64,000 nucleotides of DNA from Bacteroidales bacterium (GCA_023138875.1 JAGLOO010000052.1:16211-80210), one strand, 5' to 3'. Counted from the stretch's first letter, positions 25,741-35,062 are shown. Translations and numbers: made by a program. Notes: a model not told the origin generated them from the letters alone.

Positions 25741-27678
25741 TTAATTAAAGCCTTCTATCATCTCACCCATTCTGAGCATTGCAGCAACCCCGGTGGCCTG
25801 GGAGATGGCTCCCTTTGGATCATGGGGAGGATTCCCGTCATAAACCTCAGATATGCTGCCTAATCCCCTGGTGGTCAGGCCATCTTCAAACCCATCATAA
25901 ATTCTTTTAATCCGGTTCTGCCCGGATTTCTTATGCACGTCAAGGTATCCTCTGGCAAAATGTTCGAGCAACCACGGCCAGACCGTACCCTGGTGATATG
26001 CCCGGTCGCGTTTCTCCTGGTCGCCCTCATAAATACCTTTATAGGCTTCATTTTTCGGGGAAAGACTTCTCAGTCCCCTGGGGGTTAACAATTCACCTTC
26101 AACCACATCAAGGATCGACTTTTTCATATCGCTGGAAAGCGGTGAATAATGCACAGCCACGGCCATTACCTGGCTGGGTCTGACTGAAAAATCTTTGAAT
26201 GGTCCATTCACATAATCTGCCAGGTAACCCATCTCTTCGTTCCAGAAGTAATCAATGAATGAATGTTTGATTAATTCAGGAAGGTGGTTCCAGGAATTGA
26301 TGAAAGGCCTGTCCCTGTCTCCGGCCCAATCCAGTGCCTGACAAACCGCATTGAACCACAATGCGTTCACCTCCACCGGCGAACCGGAACGAGGGGTTAC
26401 CGGCTGGCCATCAATAACTGCATCCATCCAGGTAAGTGCTTTTCCTTCTTCGGCGGCATGGATCAATCCATTCTCCATCATATGAATAATCCCTGATCTT
26501 CCATCCCGGTATGTTTCCAGTACCGATTTAACTGCCTTACCATACTTTTTCCAGACATCAAATTCCGGATTATATGTTGAATACTGCTGTAGCGCCCAGA
26601 TAAACCACAGGGGTGCATCCACAGAGTTAAATGCCGGCTCACCCTTAATCAATGTGTTGGGGAAAAGTCCGTGTTTCATTCGGGCCACCATTGAATCGAC
26701 AACCTCCAGGGCTGTTACAGTGTCACCCGTTGTCAATGTAAGTCCCGGCAGCGCCATAAAAGTATCCCTTCCCCAGGTAGAAAACCAGGGAAATCCCGCT
26801 TTGATATAGGTGCCCTTTTTCCTGCGGACAATGAACTGTTGGGCAGCGTTCAACAGGCAGTTCTTAAAACTGTCCTTGGGGATTCGCAGGTTGTACTCAA
26901 CAGAGTATTTACGTTTCAGACCAGCAGGAACAGCTTCAAAGGTGGAGGCTGAAAATATGATTGACTCACCCCTCTTAATGGGCAGCTCAAAGTAACCGGG
27001 TACATAGAGGTCTTCTTTAAAATCATACCCCCGTTTCTGCTCTTCCAGGTATTCGATATTAAAATACCAGTCGGGGACAGGCACAAAATCAACCTTTTTC
27101 GAACATTGCATATAAAGACCGGGGTAGCCCTCATAAAGCCGTGACATGATCCCGTTACTTACCTCGGCATACCGGGTACTGGCATACAGGTTTGATTTAC
27201 TCAGCGCATGGTAATTGCGGAATGCCAGGAAAGGCCTCAACCGTAAGATGGTATCAGAATGGGCTTCAAGCAGGGTGTATTTAACAAGGACCTGTTCTGC
27301 TTTTGAAACCAGCAGTATCTCCCTGGACAAAACCACACCTCCCACACGATAGATTAATTTTGATCCTTTTGTGGCATCAAAATCCCGAACATATTTATGT
27401 CCTTTCGGAATATAATTATCTCCCTCGTACTTGTGGATGCCAAGGTTGAATTCCTTTTCATGCTGAATGACTGTAACATCAAGGGTTGATAAAAGCACAT
27501 GGTGTTCACCATCCATCTCCTCCAGCGGGCATACAAGCAAACCGTGATATTTCCGCGTATTGCAACCAACTATGGTGGTCGAAGCATAAGAACCTGCCCG
27601 GTTTGATCTGATCAACTCCTTTGAAAGAGCATATTCCAGATTAACCAGCTCGGATTTTTCAAACTTCAGGTAACTCAT
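25741..27678 (-). CDS. Glycogen debranching enzyme (amylo-alpha-1,6-glucosidase, GH133 type)
   Basis: A 645-residue enzyme. An N-terminal domain (LIRSNRAGSYASTTIVGCNT, the usual glycogen-debranching N-terminal domain with NTRKYHGLLV) precedes the (alpha/alpha)6 barrel. The barrel shows AGFPWFSTWGRDTFMALPGL, LTWMDAVIDGQPVTPRSGSP and QGTVWPWLLEHFARGY, with the acidic catalytic residues of amylo-1,6-glucosidases. It removes alpha-1,6 branch stubs from glycogen. It is the first gene of the minus-strand operon debranching, GT4, GH57, synthase-phosphorylase. The 183-base gap to the divergent lipoprotein gene must hold the operon promoter; a TAAATTTG element lies at 27794-27801 but is 116 bases upstream. 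Confidence 0.92.
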   Translation of the reverse strand: MSYLKFEKSELVNLEYALSKELIRSNRAGSYASTTIVGCNTRKYHGLLVCPLEEMDGEHHVLLSTLDVTVIQHEKEFNLGIHKYEGDNYIPKGHKYVRDFDATKGSKLIYRVGGVVLSREILLVSKAEQVLVKYTLLEAHSDTILRLRPFLAFRNYHALSKSNLYASTRYAEVSNGIMSRLYEGYPGLYMQCSKKVDFVPVPDWYFNIEYLEEQKRGYDFKEDLYVPGYFELPIKRGESIIFSASTFEAVPAGLKRKYSVEYNLRIPKDSFKNCLLNAAQQFIVRRKKGTYIKAGFPWFSTWGRDTFMALPGLTLTTGDTVTALEVVDSMVARMKHGLFPNTLIKGEPAFNSVDAPLWFIWALQQYSTYNPEFDVWKKYGKAVKSVLETYRDGRSGIIHMMENGLIHAAEEGKALTWMDAVIDGQPVTPRSGSPVEVNALWFNAVCQALDWAGDRDRPFINSWNHLPELIKHSFIDYFWNEEMGYLADYVNGPFKDFSVRPSQVMAVAVHYSPLSSDMKKSILDVVEGELLTPRGLRSLSPKNEAYKGIYEGDQEKRDRAYHQGTVWPWLLEHFARGYLDVHKKSGQNRIKRIYDGFEDGLTTRGLGSISEVYDGNPPHDPKGAISQATGVAAMLRMGEMIEGFN

Positions 27679-27861
27679 TTACAGGAGAATTAGGTTGTAA
27701 AGTACAAAAAAGGACCGCAAAATTATATACAATAATTCAATTAAACGTTAACTAAATATGAATTTTGCGTAGAAGAAGTTCAGTTCTGTGATGCAAATTT
27801 AGTAACTAATCATAACATATTGCATTCTTATTAATTTTACACCGGAAAAAAACATCTGCAA

Positions 27862-29058
27862 ATGTTGTACAGAATCCTCACTTTCGTATCAATTTCCGGA
27901 CTCCTGTTTACCACAGGTTGTTTCCGGAACAACCCCACTGATCCTGATGGTGGCACAGCCGGGATCTTCATTGAGATCATCGGTTTGCTTGAGGGCGGAT
28001 CAGGGAAGACGGTCGTTCTGGAGGAGATGGGAGCCAGGGAATTTATCCCGGTGGATACGGTAACCATTGACGAATCGGGGGCCTTTGAAATCTCCTTTGT
28101 GTCTGATGAGGCAGCTTTTTATGTACTCCGACACGGCCATACCGGGTACGTAACATTGCTTTTGGAGCCAGGGGAATCCATTGAATTTTCCGGTACTATT
28201 GGAAAAACGGATCCCTACCAGGTCAGCGGGTCTGAAGGTTCTGAACTGCTCCGGGCACTCTCTTCAAAACATAAACACGCGCTCAATGCACTGGGAGAAG
28301 TCACCAGGCAGAACAGAGAGCTGGTATCTTCACCTGATTATTCAAGATTAAAGCCGGTTCTGGATGGTCAATTTGACTCCATTACGGCTGGCTTCTACGA
28401 ATACTCTCTGGAGTTTATTCATCAGAATGCGGGCTCACTCGCCATCCTGGTAGCCCTTTATAATCTTTACGGCCAAGGACTTCCTGTATTTCATCCTGAA
28501 ACAGACCTCCACGTTTACCGTTTTGTTGATTCAGCATTAATGTCAGGGTACAGTGGATTCGACGCAGTTGATCTTCTGCATGCCCAGTTGATGGAGGCGG
28601 ATCAATCGCTGAAAGAGGAATATCATGTTCCCGGTCTTCAGAAGGGCGAGATCGCCCCCGATTTTGTATCTTCACGGCCTGATGGCCAGCAGATGGCACT
28701 TTCGGATCTGAGAGGAAACTATGTATTGTTGAGTTTCTGGGCCGGATGGAGCCGGTTGAGCAGGGAAGAAAACAGCGTTCTAAAACAGGCATACGAGATG
28801 TATTCAGAACATCCTTTTAAAATCCTGCAGGTTTCGCTGGATGATGAAAGAGGTGCGTGGATCGGGGCCATCAGGGAAGATGCCCTGGCGTGGGATCACG
28901 TTAGTGAACTCAGGCGCTGGGAAACTGTTGTAGCCGATCTTTACCATGTAGAGAAAATACCCTCCAACGTATTGATTGATCCTGATGGCAGGATCGTCGA
29001 AACAGATCTGCTTGGAGACAAATTATTAGAAAAACTTGGAGAAATATTTAGTAAGTGA
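27862..29058 (+). CDS. Thioredoxin-fold (TlpA/ResA-like) lipoprotein lacking CxxC
   Basis: A 398-residue predicted lipoprotein (lipobox LFTTGC). The N-terminal part resembles the DUF4369-type domain seen in Bacteroidota TlpA-like proteins (VTIDESGAFEISF, LLLEPGESIEFSG). From about residue 265 a thioredoxin-like domain follows (KGEIAPDFVSSRPDGQQMAL, NYVLLSFWAGW, cis-Pro in EKIPSNVLIDPDGRI). At the active site the usual WCxPC is replaced by WSRLS near residue 293, so both cysteines are absent. It should therefore be unable to carry out thiol redox chemistry and may bind or scaffold. A similar protein follows 5 bases downstream. Confidence 0.85.
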   Translation: MLYRILTFVSISGLLFTTGCFRNNPTDPDGGTAGIFIEIIGLLEGGSGKTVVLEEMGAREFIPVDTVTIDESGAFEISFVSDEAAFYVLRHGHTGYVTLLLEPGESIEFSGTIGKTDPYQVSGSEGSELLRALSSKHKHALNALGEVTRQNRELVSSPDYSRLKPVLDGQFDSITAGFYEYSLEFIHQNAGSLAILVALYNLYGQGLPVFHPETDLHVYRFVDSALMSGYSGFDAVDLLHAQLMEADQSLKEEYHVPGLQKGEIAPDFVSSRPDGQQMALSDLRGNYVLLSFWAGWSRLSREENSVLKQAYEMYSEHPFKILQVSLDDERGAWIGAIREDALAWDHVSELRRWETVVADLYHVEKIPSNVLIDPDGRIVETDLLGDKLLEKLGEIFSK

Positions 29059-29063
29059 TCAAA

Positions 29064-30227
29064 ATGAGAATACAACGCATATTCATCTTCATGATGCTGG
29101 TTACCAGTGTTGCCTGCAGCAGGAACAATATAGTAATCAAGGGTCTGGTTGAAGGAGGTGATGGTACACACATCACCTTTGAAAGGCTGGATGTAAACCG
29201 GATGACAGTGATTGATTCTGTAAAAATTAAAAAAGGTGGTGCATTTTCTTTTAGCACCAAGCTGGAGGAACCGGAGTTATTCATTCTCAAAAATGAGCAG
29301 GGAGATATCCTGAACCTGCTTCTTTCTCCTGGTGACCATGTATCCGTTTCAACTAAATCGGAATCATTTGGAAGTGATTACACAGTGGAAGGTTCATCTG
29401 ATTCTGAGAATATCAGGCTGCTGGTAGAGCATCTGAACAGGACCAGGATCGAGCTCGATTCTCTTCTGAATCTGGCCGACTCCATTGAGGACACTGGGAA
29501 CCCGCAGATGGATATCATCCGCAATGCATACGCTCAATCGGTCATCAAACAAAAACGTTTTACCATTAGTTACCTGGTGCAAAACATGTCATCCCTTTCC
29601 AGTGTATATGCCCTTTACCAGAAGTTTGGTGATGAGAACCTGATCCTCAGAAATGAAACCGATTTACAGTATTTTATAGTGGTGGCAGATTCTCTTGAGG
29701 TTGTTCACCCCAACTCATCCCTTACGAAATCACTTCGTGCGGATATTGAAAGACGGCAGGCCATGTACAGGCAGACGAACCAGTTGAACACGCTGTTGGA
29801 TATGACCGATGATTCTGATAATACAGGCCTGCTGGATCTTACCATTGCAGACAGGGACAGGAATGAAATCACGCTTTCCACGCTGAAGGGAAAGGTAGTC
29901 CTGGTTGTCTTCTGGGCTTCCGGCGATGAAGCAAGTATCCAATCATTGCTGCGTTTACGATCCACCTATAACTGCTATCAAGACAGCGGATTTGAGATTT
30001 ATGCCATCTCGCTGGATAATAACAAGATTCGCTGGATGGAAGCCATCGATTTCAACGAGTTCAGGTGGATTAATGTTTCAGAACTTTCCTACCCCGACTC
30101 ACGGGCAAATCTATTGTATAATGTAACCGTGTTGCCCTCAAGCTTCCTGATTAACAGGGAGGGTGATATTGTAGCCAAGAACCTGTATGGAAGAACCCTG
30201 GAGACGTGGCTGGACAATCTCCTGTAG
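29064..30227 (+). CDS. Second thioredoxin-fold lipoprotein lacking CxxC
   Basis: A 387-residue predicted lipoprotein (MRIQRIFIFMMLVTSVAC, lipobox VTSVAC). It has the same layout as the preceding protein: an N-terminal DUF4369-like domain (DSVKIKKGGAFSFSTKL, NLLLSPGDHVSVS), a helical middle and a C-terminal thioredoxin fold (LKGKVVLVVFWASGDEAS, cis-Pro in TVLPSSFLINREGDI). The active-site position near residue 283 reads SGDEAS instead of CxxC. The ATG at 29064 is used; a GTG nine bases earlier overlaps the previous stop. The two genes appear to be an old tandem duplication, now diverged. lpxH follows 7 bases later. Confidence 0.85.
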   Translation: MRIQRIFIFMMLVTSVACSRNNIVIKGLVEGGDGTHITFERLDVNRMTVIDSVKIKKGGAFSFSTKLEEPELFILKNEQGDILNLLLSPGDHVSVSTKSESFGSDYTVEGSSDSENIRLLVEHLNRTRIELDSLLNLADSIEDTGNPQMDIIRNAYAQSVIKQKRFTISYLVQNMSSLSSVYALYQKFGDENLILRNETDLQYFIVVADSLEVVHPNSSLTKSLRADIERRQAMYRQTNQLNTLLDMTDDSDNTGLLDLTIADRDRNEITLSTLKGKVVLVVFWASGDEASIQSLLRLRSTYNCYQDSGFEIYAISLDNNKIRWMEAIDFNEFRWINVSELSYPDSRANLLYNVTVLPSSFLINREGDIVAKNLYGRTLETWLDNLL

Positions 30228-30234
30228 TTTATTT

Positions 30235-31011
30235 ATGCCTGAAAGAACCCGCATATACTTCGCATCAGACCTCCACCTGGGCATGCATCCCGTGGAGGAA
30301 AGCCGTCAGCGCGAACAATTTTTCGTACAGTGGCTTGATGAAATCCGTAAAGATGCCAGGGAATTATGGTTGCTGGGGGATGTATTCGATTACTGGTATG
30401 AATATAAAAAAGTAGTCCCCCGGGGCTTCACAAGATTCCTTGGTAAACTGGCTGCGTTGAGTGATGAAGGAGTGGAAATCCATCTGTTTCCCGGTAATCA
30501 CGATGTCTGGATCTTCAATTACCTGCCACAGGAGATTGGACTTAAGGTTCATCGAAAACCTTTGACCATGACCTGGAACAACCACCTTTTTTTGCTCGGA
30601 CATGGTGATGGAGTATACCGGGGCGACCATGTGTACAGAATGCTTCAGCAGATTTTTAAGAACCGCCTCATGCAATGGTTGTATGCCCGACTCCATCCAA
30701 ACGGATCCATCGCTTTCGCACACTGGTGGTCCAGGAAAAGCCGGATGAGAAAAGGAGCCATTGGTTCTTTCAAGGGCGTGGATAATGAGCACCAGGTCCA
30801 GTTTGCCAGACAAAAGCTAAAGGAAGATCCGAATATCGAATTCTTTTTATTCGGGCACCGCCATATCCCCTTTGATATCCGCATTGGCGATCATAGCCGG
30901 GTGATCTGTCTGGGTGACTGGATCGGCAATTTCACCTATGCTGTATTTGACGGGGAAGAACTTCAGCTCAAGAAATTCTTTGAGGACCGGGGGGAGATCA
31001 TCAAACTATAG
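30235..31011 (+). CDS. lpxH: UDP-2,3-diacylglucosamine hydrolase-type metallophosphatase
   Basis: A 258-residue calcineurin-like phosphoesterase. Metal-binding motifs appear in the expected order: FASDLHLG, LLGDVFDYW, FPGNHD, LGHGDG and FGHRHIP. The insertion with YARLHPNGSIAFAHWWSRKS matches the helical cap of LpxH, which cleaves UDP-2,3-diacylglucosamine to lipid X in lipid A synthesis at the membrane. The ATG at 30235 is used; the longer frame overlaps the preceding gene. The last three genes look like one transcript, though the lipoproteins need not be linked in function. Confidence 0.88.
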   Translation: MPERTRIYFASDLHLGMHPVEESRQREQFFVQWLDEIRKDARELWLLGDVFDYWYEYKKVVPRGFTRFLGKLAALSDEGVEIHLFPGNHDVWIFNYLPQEIGLKVHRKPLTMTWNNHLFLLGHGDGVYRGDHVYRMLQQIFKNRLMQWLYARLHPNGSIAFAHWWSRKSRMRKGAIGSFKGVDNEHQVQFARQKLKEDPNIEFFLFGHRHIPFDIRIGDHSRVICLGDWIGNFTYAVFDGEELQLKKFFEDRGEIIKL

Positions 31012-31138
31012 CATCCGAAGGATATTCATCTCGCACTGAAATTCATTCTCCAGGATCTGTATTGAAGGGATTGTCAAACGGCACTACAAAACTCAATTTG
31101 TTTTGAGACGACCTCCATTTTTTGTTAATCAATATGCT

Positions 31139-33436
31139 TTAAGCGAAAAATCCGATCGTGACAGTAAGCCCTGCCATAACAACAGACACCATGGTCATCA
31201 GTTTGATCAGGATATTCAGTGAAGGACCTGAAGTGTCTTTGAAGGGATCACCAACGGTATCACCCACAACTGCCGCTTTGTGTGTTTCACTTCCTTTTCC
31301 TCCGTAATTGCCTTTTTCAATGAACTTTTTGGCATTGTCCCAGGCGCCACCTGAATTGTTAAGCATCACAGCCAGGGTAAATCCGGTGGTCAGTCCACCT
31401 ACCAGGAGACCAACAACTCCAGCCACACCAAAGATGATTCCAATAACCACTGGAACGATGATAGCGAGCAAAGACGGAAAGATCATCTCTCGCTGTGCAC
31501 CCTTGGTTGATATGGCCACACATTTGGCATATTCAGGGGTGGCTGTTCCTTCCATGATCCCGGGGATCTCGCGGAACTGTCTGCGCACTTCCTCAACCAT
31601 GGCACTAGCGGCACGGCCTACAGCTTTCATGGTCATGGCACAGAATACAAATGACATCATGGCACCCAGGAAGATACCTCCGAGCACCATGGGATTGAAC
31701 AATGAAAGATCATACGCCGCAACAAAGTCATGGATGGTCGCACTGCCCAACTTTATTGTTGTGAGTCCGTCGGCTGCAGCGGGAGCATGGTCTGTATAGA
31801 ACAGTGTCTCACCAACCTGCTTGAACCCTTCCACGCTTTTATCAGCTACTCTCCCAAGCCAGAGCCTCACCTCCTCCATATAGGCAGCCAGCAAAGCCAT
31901 GGCAGTCAGAGCAGCAGAACCAATGGCAAATCCTTTGCCGGTAGCTGCAGTGGTATTCCCAAGCATATCCAACGCATCGGTTCTTTCGCGTACTTCAGGC
32001 GGAAGTTTTGCCATCTCTGCGTTTCCACCTGCGTTATCGGCAATGGGTCCGAATGCATCCGTTGCCAGGGTGATCCCCAGTGTGGAAAGCATACCCACAG
32101 CTGCAAATCCAATCCCGTATACACCCCTTGCGAAGTCCTGGAACCCTCCTGAAAAACCATAAGCAGCGAGGATACCAATCACGATGGTGATAACAGGTAT
32201 CCAGGTTGAATACATTCCTACGGCAATACCATCAATGATGGTGGTTGCAGGTCCCTGTTTTGCCTGTTTTGCAATACCCCTGGTGTGCTTATACTCATCA
32301 GATGTAAACAGTTCTGTTCCCTGTCCTATCACAACACCTGCAACCAATCCGGCCACAACAGCGCCGAAAATACCCCAGGAAACCCAACCGGCAGAAGCCA
32401 TAATGGCCATCGCGCCAAGAATAAGGACCGAACTACCACCTGTTCCAAACAACAGCGCGTTGAGCAGGTTTTTCTGGGTAGCCGACTCTTTGGATCGTAC
32501 CATGAAAATCCCTACAATGGAAAGTACGATTCCAATTCCGGCCACAATCATGGGAGCCACAACAGCCATCCCCTGTTCTGCACCTGAGAGTCCGGGAAGG
32601 GCGGCGCCAAGGGCAGCGGTAGCCAGGATGGAACCACAATAAGATTCATAAAGGTCTGCACCCATTCCAGCCACATCACCGACGTTATCGCCAACGTTGT
32701 CGGCAATGGTAGCAGGATTGCGGGGATCGTCCTCAGGAATTCCGGCTTCAACTTTACCAACCAGGTCAGCACCCACGTCAGCCGCCTTGGTAAAAATACC
32801 ACCACCCACACGTGCAAACAACGCCTGGGTAGATGCACCCATCCCGAATGTCAGCATGGTGGCAGTGATCTCAACAAGTTTCTGTTTTTCAGTAGTTCCT
32901 GCGTGTACAAAAGTCAATCCAGCCCAGGAAACACCTGTCTCCATATTTTCAGGTGTGAATACCAGCTTATGCAGAATCCAGAACCAACCGGTGATATCCA
33001 GCAAACCGAATCCAACAACGATCAGTCCCATTACCGCTCCACTGCGGAATGCAATCTGCAAGCCCTTATTCAGGGACTCAGATGCACCCTGGGCGGTCCT
33101 TGCTGAAGCAAATGTGGCAGTCTTCATGCCCAGGAATCCACACAGACCTGAAAAGAACCCACCAGTAAGAAAAGCTAACGGCACAAAGGGATTCTGAACA
33201 CCCAGGTAGGCCAGGAATATCAAAATAATCAGCAAAACCCCAAATACTAAACTGACAACCCTGTACTGGCGCCTTAGATAAGCCATGGCACCATCACGTA
33301 CATACTGTGCAATCTCTTTCATCCGGTCTGTTCCCTCCGAATTCTTCATCATGTTCTTGAAGAAGAACCATGCGAAAACAAGCGATACCAGTGCTGCTAG
33401 CGGGAGGATCCAAAATAGTCCAAAAAATTCGTTCAT
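31139..33436 (-). CDS. hppA: Membrane-bound ion-translocating pyrophosphatase
   Basis: A 765-residue protein with about 16 membrane helices that couples PPi hydrolysis to cation pumping. The PPi-binding segment is [20 protein letters not shown] followed by [21 protein letters not shown] second conserved segment, [19 protein letters not shown], is present. The motif [20 protein letters not shown] has Ala where K+-independent enzymes have Lys, which places it in the K+-dependent class. Whether it pumps H+, Na+ or both cannot be decided by eye. The ATG at 33436 is used; a longer frame starts 39 bases upstream. The 127 bases up to lpxH hold only a weak hairpin. Confidence 0.95.
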   Translation of the reverse strand: MNEFFGLFWILPLAALVSLVFAWFFFKNMMKNSEGTDRMKEIAQYVRDGAMAYLRRQYRVVSLVFGVLLIILIFLAYLGVQNPFVPLAFLTGGFFSGLCGFLGMKTATFASARTAQGASESLNKGLQIAFRSGAVMGLIVVGFGLLDITGWFWILHKLVFTPENMETGVSWAGLTFVHAGTTEKQKLVEITATMLTFGMGASTQALFARVGGGIFTKAADVGADLVGKVEAGIPEDDPRNPATIADNVGDNVGDVAGMGADLYESYCGSILATAALGAALPGLSGAEQGMAVVAPMIVAGIGIVLSIVGIFMVRSKESATQKNLLNALLFGTGGSSVLILGAMAIMASAGWVSWGIFGAVVAGLVAGVVIGQGTELFTSDEYKHTRGIAKQAKQGPATTIIDGIAVGMYSTWIPVITIVIGILAAYGFSGGFQDFARGVYGIGFAAVGMLSTLGITLATDAFGPIADNAGGNAEMAKLPPEVRERTDALDMLGNTTAATGKGFAIGSAALTAMALLAAYMEEVRLWLGRVADKSVEGFKQVGETLFYTDHAPAAADGLTTIKLGSATIHDFVAAYDLSLFNPMVLGGIFLGAMMSFVFCAMTMKAVGRAASAMVEEVRRQFREIPGIMEGTATPEYAKCVAISTKGAQREMIFPSLLAIIVPVVIGIIFGVAGVVGLLVGGLTTGFTLAVMLNNSGGAWDNAKKFIEKGNYGGKGSETHKAAVVGDTVGDPFKDTSGPSLNILIKLMTMVSVVMAGLTVTIGFFA

Positions 33437-33472
33437 AACTCTATATTTTAAGCGTTTAGTTTTAAACAGGAT

Positions 33473-33480
33473 CAAAGGTA
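33473..33480 (-). promoter_or_regulatory. Possible hppA promoter -7 element
   Basis: The minus strand reads TACCTTTG (TAnnTTTG) 37 bases upstream of the hppA ATG. No TTG is found at the normal -33 distance. The IS element starts only 56 bases further upstream, so it lies just outside this promoter. Confidence 0.35.
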
Positions 33481-33523
33481 TAGAATTTGATTTTAGAATG
33501 ACATTAAATTAATTGTGTTATAT

Positions 33524-33537
33524 GAAAATTGACATTG
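33524..33537. repeat. Left direct repeat flanking the IS element
   Basis: GAAAATTGACATTG occurs here and again at 35049-35062, immediately outside the two ends of the IS. The last two bases (TG) may belong to the IS end, giving a 12- to 14-base target duplication. IS3-family elements usually duplicate 3-5 bases. Confidence 0.7.
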
Positions 33538-33591
33538 TATATTAGCCCCAATTAAATGTAAGCAGATGAAATTCTTAAATATTTCTTAAAT

Positions 33592-33912
33592 ATGCAGGAA
33601 GAAACATGTGCAAAAATGGTAGAACAAGGCAAACGTCGTAGAATAAGCAAGAAGCAAAAGGCCGAAATAGTATTAACATTATTACGAGGGGAGTCGATCG
33701 AGGAGCTTAGCAGGAACAATAGTATTGCAGTCCATGAGATTGCCCAATGGAGGGATTCCTTTCTGGAAGGTGGAAGTAAAGGACTAATGAAGCGAAGCAA
33801 GAGTAATAGCCGGGAAGCGGAGTTGGAACGCATCATTGGCCGACAACAAATGGAGATAGAACTCCTAAAAAAAAAGACGAAGGGGTTTGGGAGGAACAAC
33901 GGGAATACGTGA
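33592..33912 (+). CDS. IS3-family transposase OrfA
   Basis: A 106-residue helix-turn-helix protein (RRISKKQKAEIVLTLLRGES, HEIAQWRDSFLEGG) followed by a leucine-zipper-like region (EAELERIIGRQQMEIELLKK), the usual structure of OrfA. It binds the IS ends and, when fused by -1 frameshifting to OrfB, forms the active transposase. Its stop codon (TGA at 33910-33912) overlaps the GTG start of orfB. An A9-G tract lies shortly before the stop. Confidence 0.88.
   Translation: MQEETCAKMVEQGKRRRISKKQKAEIVLTLLRGESIEELSRNNSIAVHEIAQWRDSFLEGGSKGLMKRSKSNSREAELERIIGRQQMEIELLKKKTKGFGRNNGNT
33867..33876 (+). other. Programmed -1 frameshift site of the IS
   Basis: Nine A residues followed by G (33867-33876) contain the slippery heptamer A AAA AAG. 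Reading shifted by -1 from here stays open without stops through 33909 into orfB (DEGVWEEQREYVRAM), giving an OrfAB fusion as known for IS3-family elements. Confidence 0.75.
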
Positions 33913-34835
33913 GAGCAATGGCAACTCAGCTATCATTATCTACCGGCAAACCCTATCCAATGCAACAAATCCTATCTGTAGCTGAGCTTTCCTCCTCAGC
34001 ATGGTACGATAAGCGTCCACGCAAAGGTAGCCAAAGGAGCAAGCCTGGTCCCAGGCCATACCTAAGTGACGATGAAGTATTGTCCGAGATAAAAGCATAC
34101 CTGAGGTCACCGTATTTCAATTCAGAAGGGTATATCAAGGTTCACGCACGGCTTAAGCGCAAAGGAATAAGAGTCGGGAAAAACAGGGTTTACAAGCTTA
34201 TGCAAGAAGCAAACTTGCTAAATGAGACAATCAGGAAGACCGGCTCAGGAAGGATACATGACGGGAGCATCATTACTGAGCGACCAAATACGCTATGGGC
34301 CACTGATGGAAAGGAATTCTGGACTGAGCAAGAAGGTAAATGTCACTTCATTGGTGTTATAGACCATTTTGATGATCAGATCATGTCATTCCATCTGTGC
34401 AAGAAGTTTGATCGTTATGCAGCGATGGAACCTCTCAGGGAAGCAATAAAGAACGAATTCGGATCAGTGGATAAGGGCGTCTGCAATGGCATGGGGATAG
34501 CCTTACGGTCAGACCACGGAAGCCAGTTCTATTCAAGAGAATATCAGAAAGAATTGAGATACCTGGGAATAGACTACTCACCAGCATTTGTTAGAAGCCC
34601 AGAGTGCAATGGGATCATCGAGAGATTCCACAGAACGTTGAACGAACAAATCTTTCATCAAAAAAGATTCAAAAGCCTTGAACAGGCTGAAATGGAGATA
34701 GGGATATTTATCAAAGCTTATAATGAAAAATGGCTCTTACATCGATTAGGGTTGCGGTCTCCAATTGAATACAGGGAGGCTTACATGAAACAAGATGTCA
34801 ATGAACTCTCAAATATTTTTGTTGACTATGGCTGA
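33909..34835 (+). CDS. IS3-family transposase OrfB (integrase catalytic domain)
   Basis: A 308-residue protein with an HTH_21-like N-terminal region (YFNSEGYIKVHARLKRKGIR, VYKLMQEANLL) and a retroviral-integrase-type catalytic core. The DDE residues are Asp in LWATDGKEFW, Asp in ALRSDHGSQF and Glu in CNGIIERFHRTL. It starts at GTG 33909 overlapping the orfA stop, but is mainly expected as part of the OrfAB frameshift product. No inactivating mutation is visible. Confidence 0.9.
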   Translation: MRAMATQLSLSTGKPYPMQQILSVAELSSSAWYDKRPRKGSQRSKPGPRPYLSDDEVLSEIKAYLRSPYFNSEGYIKVHARLKRKGIRVGKNRVYKLMQEANLLNETIRKTGSGRIHDGSIITERPNTLWATDGKEFWTEQEGKCHFIGVIDHFDDQIMSFHLCKKFDRYAAMEPLREAIKNEFGSVDKGVCNGMGIALRSDHGSQFYSREYQKELRYLGIDYSPAFVRSPECNGIIERFHRTLNEQIFHQKRFKSLEQAEMEIGIFIKAYNEKWLLHRLGLRSPIEYREAYMKQDVNELSNIFVDYG

Positions 34836-34846
34836 AAAAAACTCAA

Positions 34847-34990
34847 CAAGCCGCTTTTGGCGGCTTGAAGATGGAATATATTTCCGTTGGCTAACCCTAT
34901 TGCTGGCAAGTTGCTCTCCAGCAGAGCTTGCGTCCTCTTTGGGTAGCAACAGCGAAAGTAAATGAAATTTTTAACTCCTGAAAATCAGGA
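34847..34990 (+). other. Structured non-coding tail inside the IS
   Basis: Three hairpins lie in the non-coding part of the IS. CAAGCCGC (34847-34854) pairs with GCGGCTTG (34860-34867). A compound stem joins 34886-34897 to 34941-34950, enclosing an inner stem GCAA plus GCTCT (34906-34917) with AGAGC plus TTGC (34923-34931). TCCTGA (34976-34981) pairs with TCAGGA (34985-34990). No plausible gene is present. On the minus strand the first hairpin is followed by a T-rich run, so it may block transcription entering from the right. Confidence 0.45.
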
Positions 34991-35048
34991 CGGTATATGA
35001 TAAATGAAAAATACCTTAATTTTTGCTTACATAATTGGGGTTAATACA

Positions 35049-35062
35049 GAAAATTGACATTG
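35049..35062. repeat. Right direct repeat flanking the IS element
   Basis: Second copy of GAAAATTGACATTG, identical to 33524-33537. Its TTG (35054-35056) serves as the -33 box of the promoter for the gene at 35106. Confidence 0.7.

Larger units (their letters stand above)
33536..35048 (+). mobile_element. IS3-family insertion sequence, about 1.5 kb
   Basis: The element carries overlapping orfA and orfB in the standard IS3 arrangement. Its ends are imperfect inverted repeats: the left end (33536-33564) begins TGTATATTAGCCCCAATT and the right end (35024-35048, read on the minus strand) begins TGTATTAACCCCAATT. They share the blocks CCCCAATT and ATGTAAGCA. Both coding frames are intact, so it may still be active. 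About 190 non-coding bases with several hairpins separate orfB from the right end. It sits between hppA and the type IX-secreted protein gene. Confidence 0.85.

Noticed and set aside
27794..27801. TAAATTTG on the minus strand as promoter of the glycogen operon
   Set aside because: It has the -7 consensus but no TTG at the usual distance and lies 116 bases from the start codon, so it is not listed as a promoter.
31012..31138. Terminator between lpxH and hppA
   Set aside because: CAAAAC/GTTTTG can form a six-pair hairpin but it is A-T rich and the T run is displaced by about 10 bases. The support is too weak.
33536..35048. The IS as an IS481-type element because of the long flanking repeats
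   Set aside because: IS481 elements have a single transposase gene. Here orfA/orfB with a -1 frameshift site is clearly of the IS3 kind.
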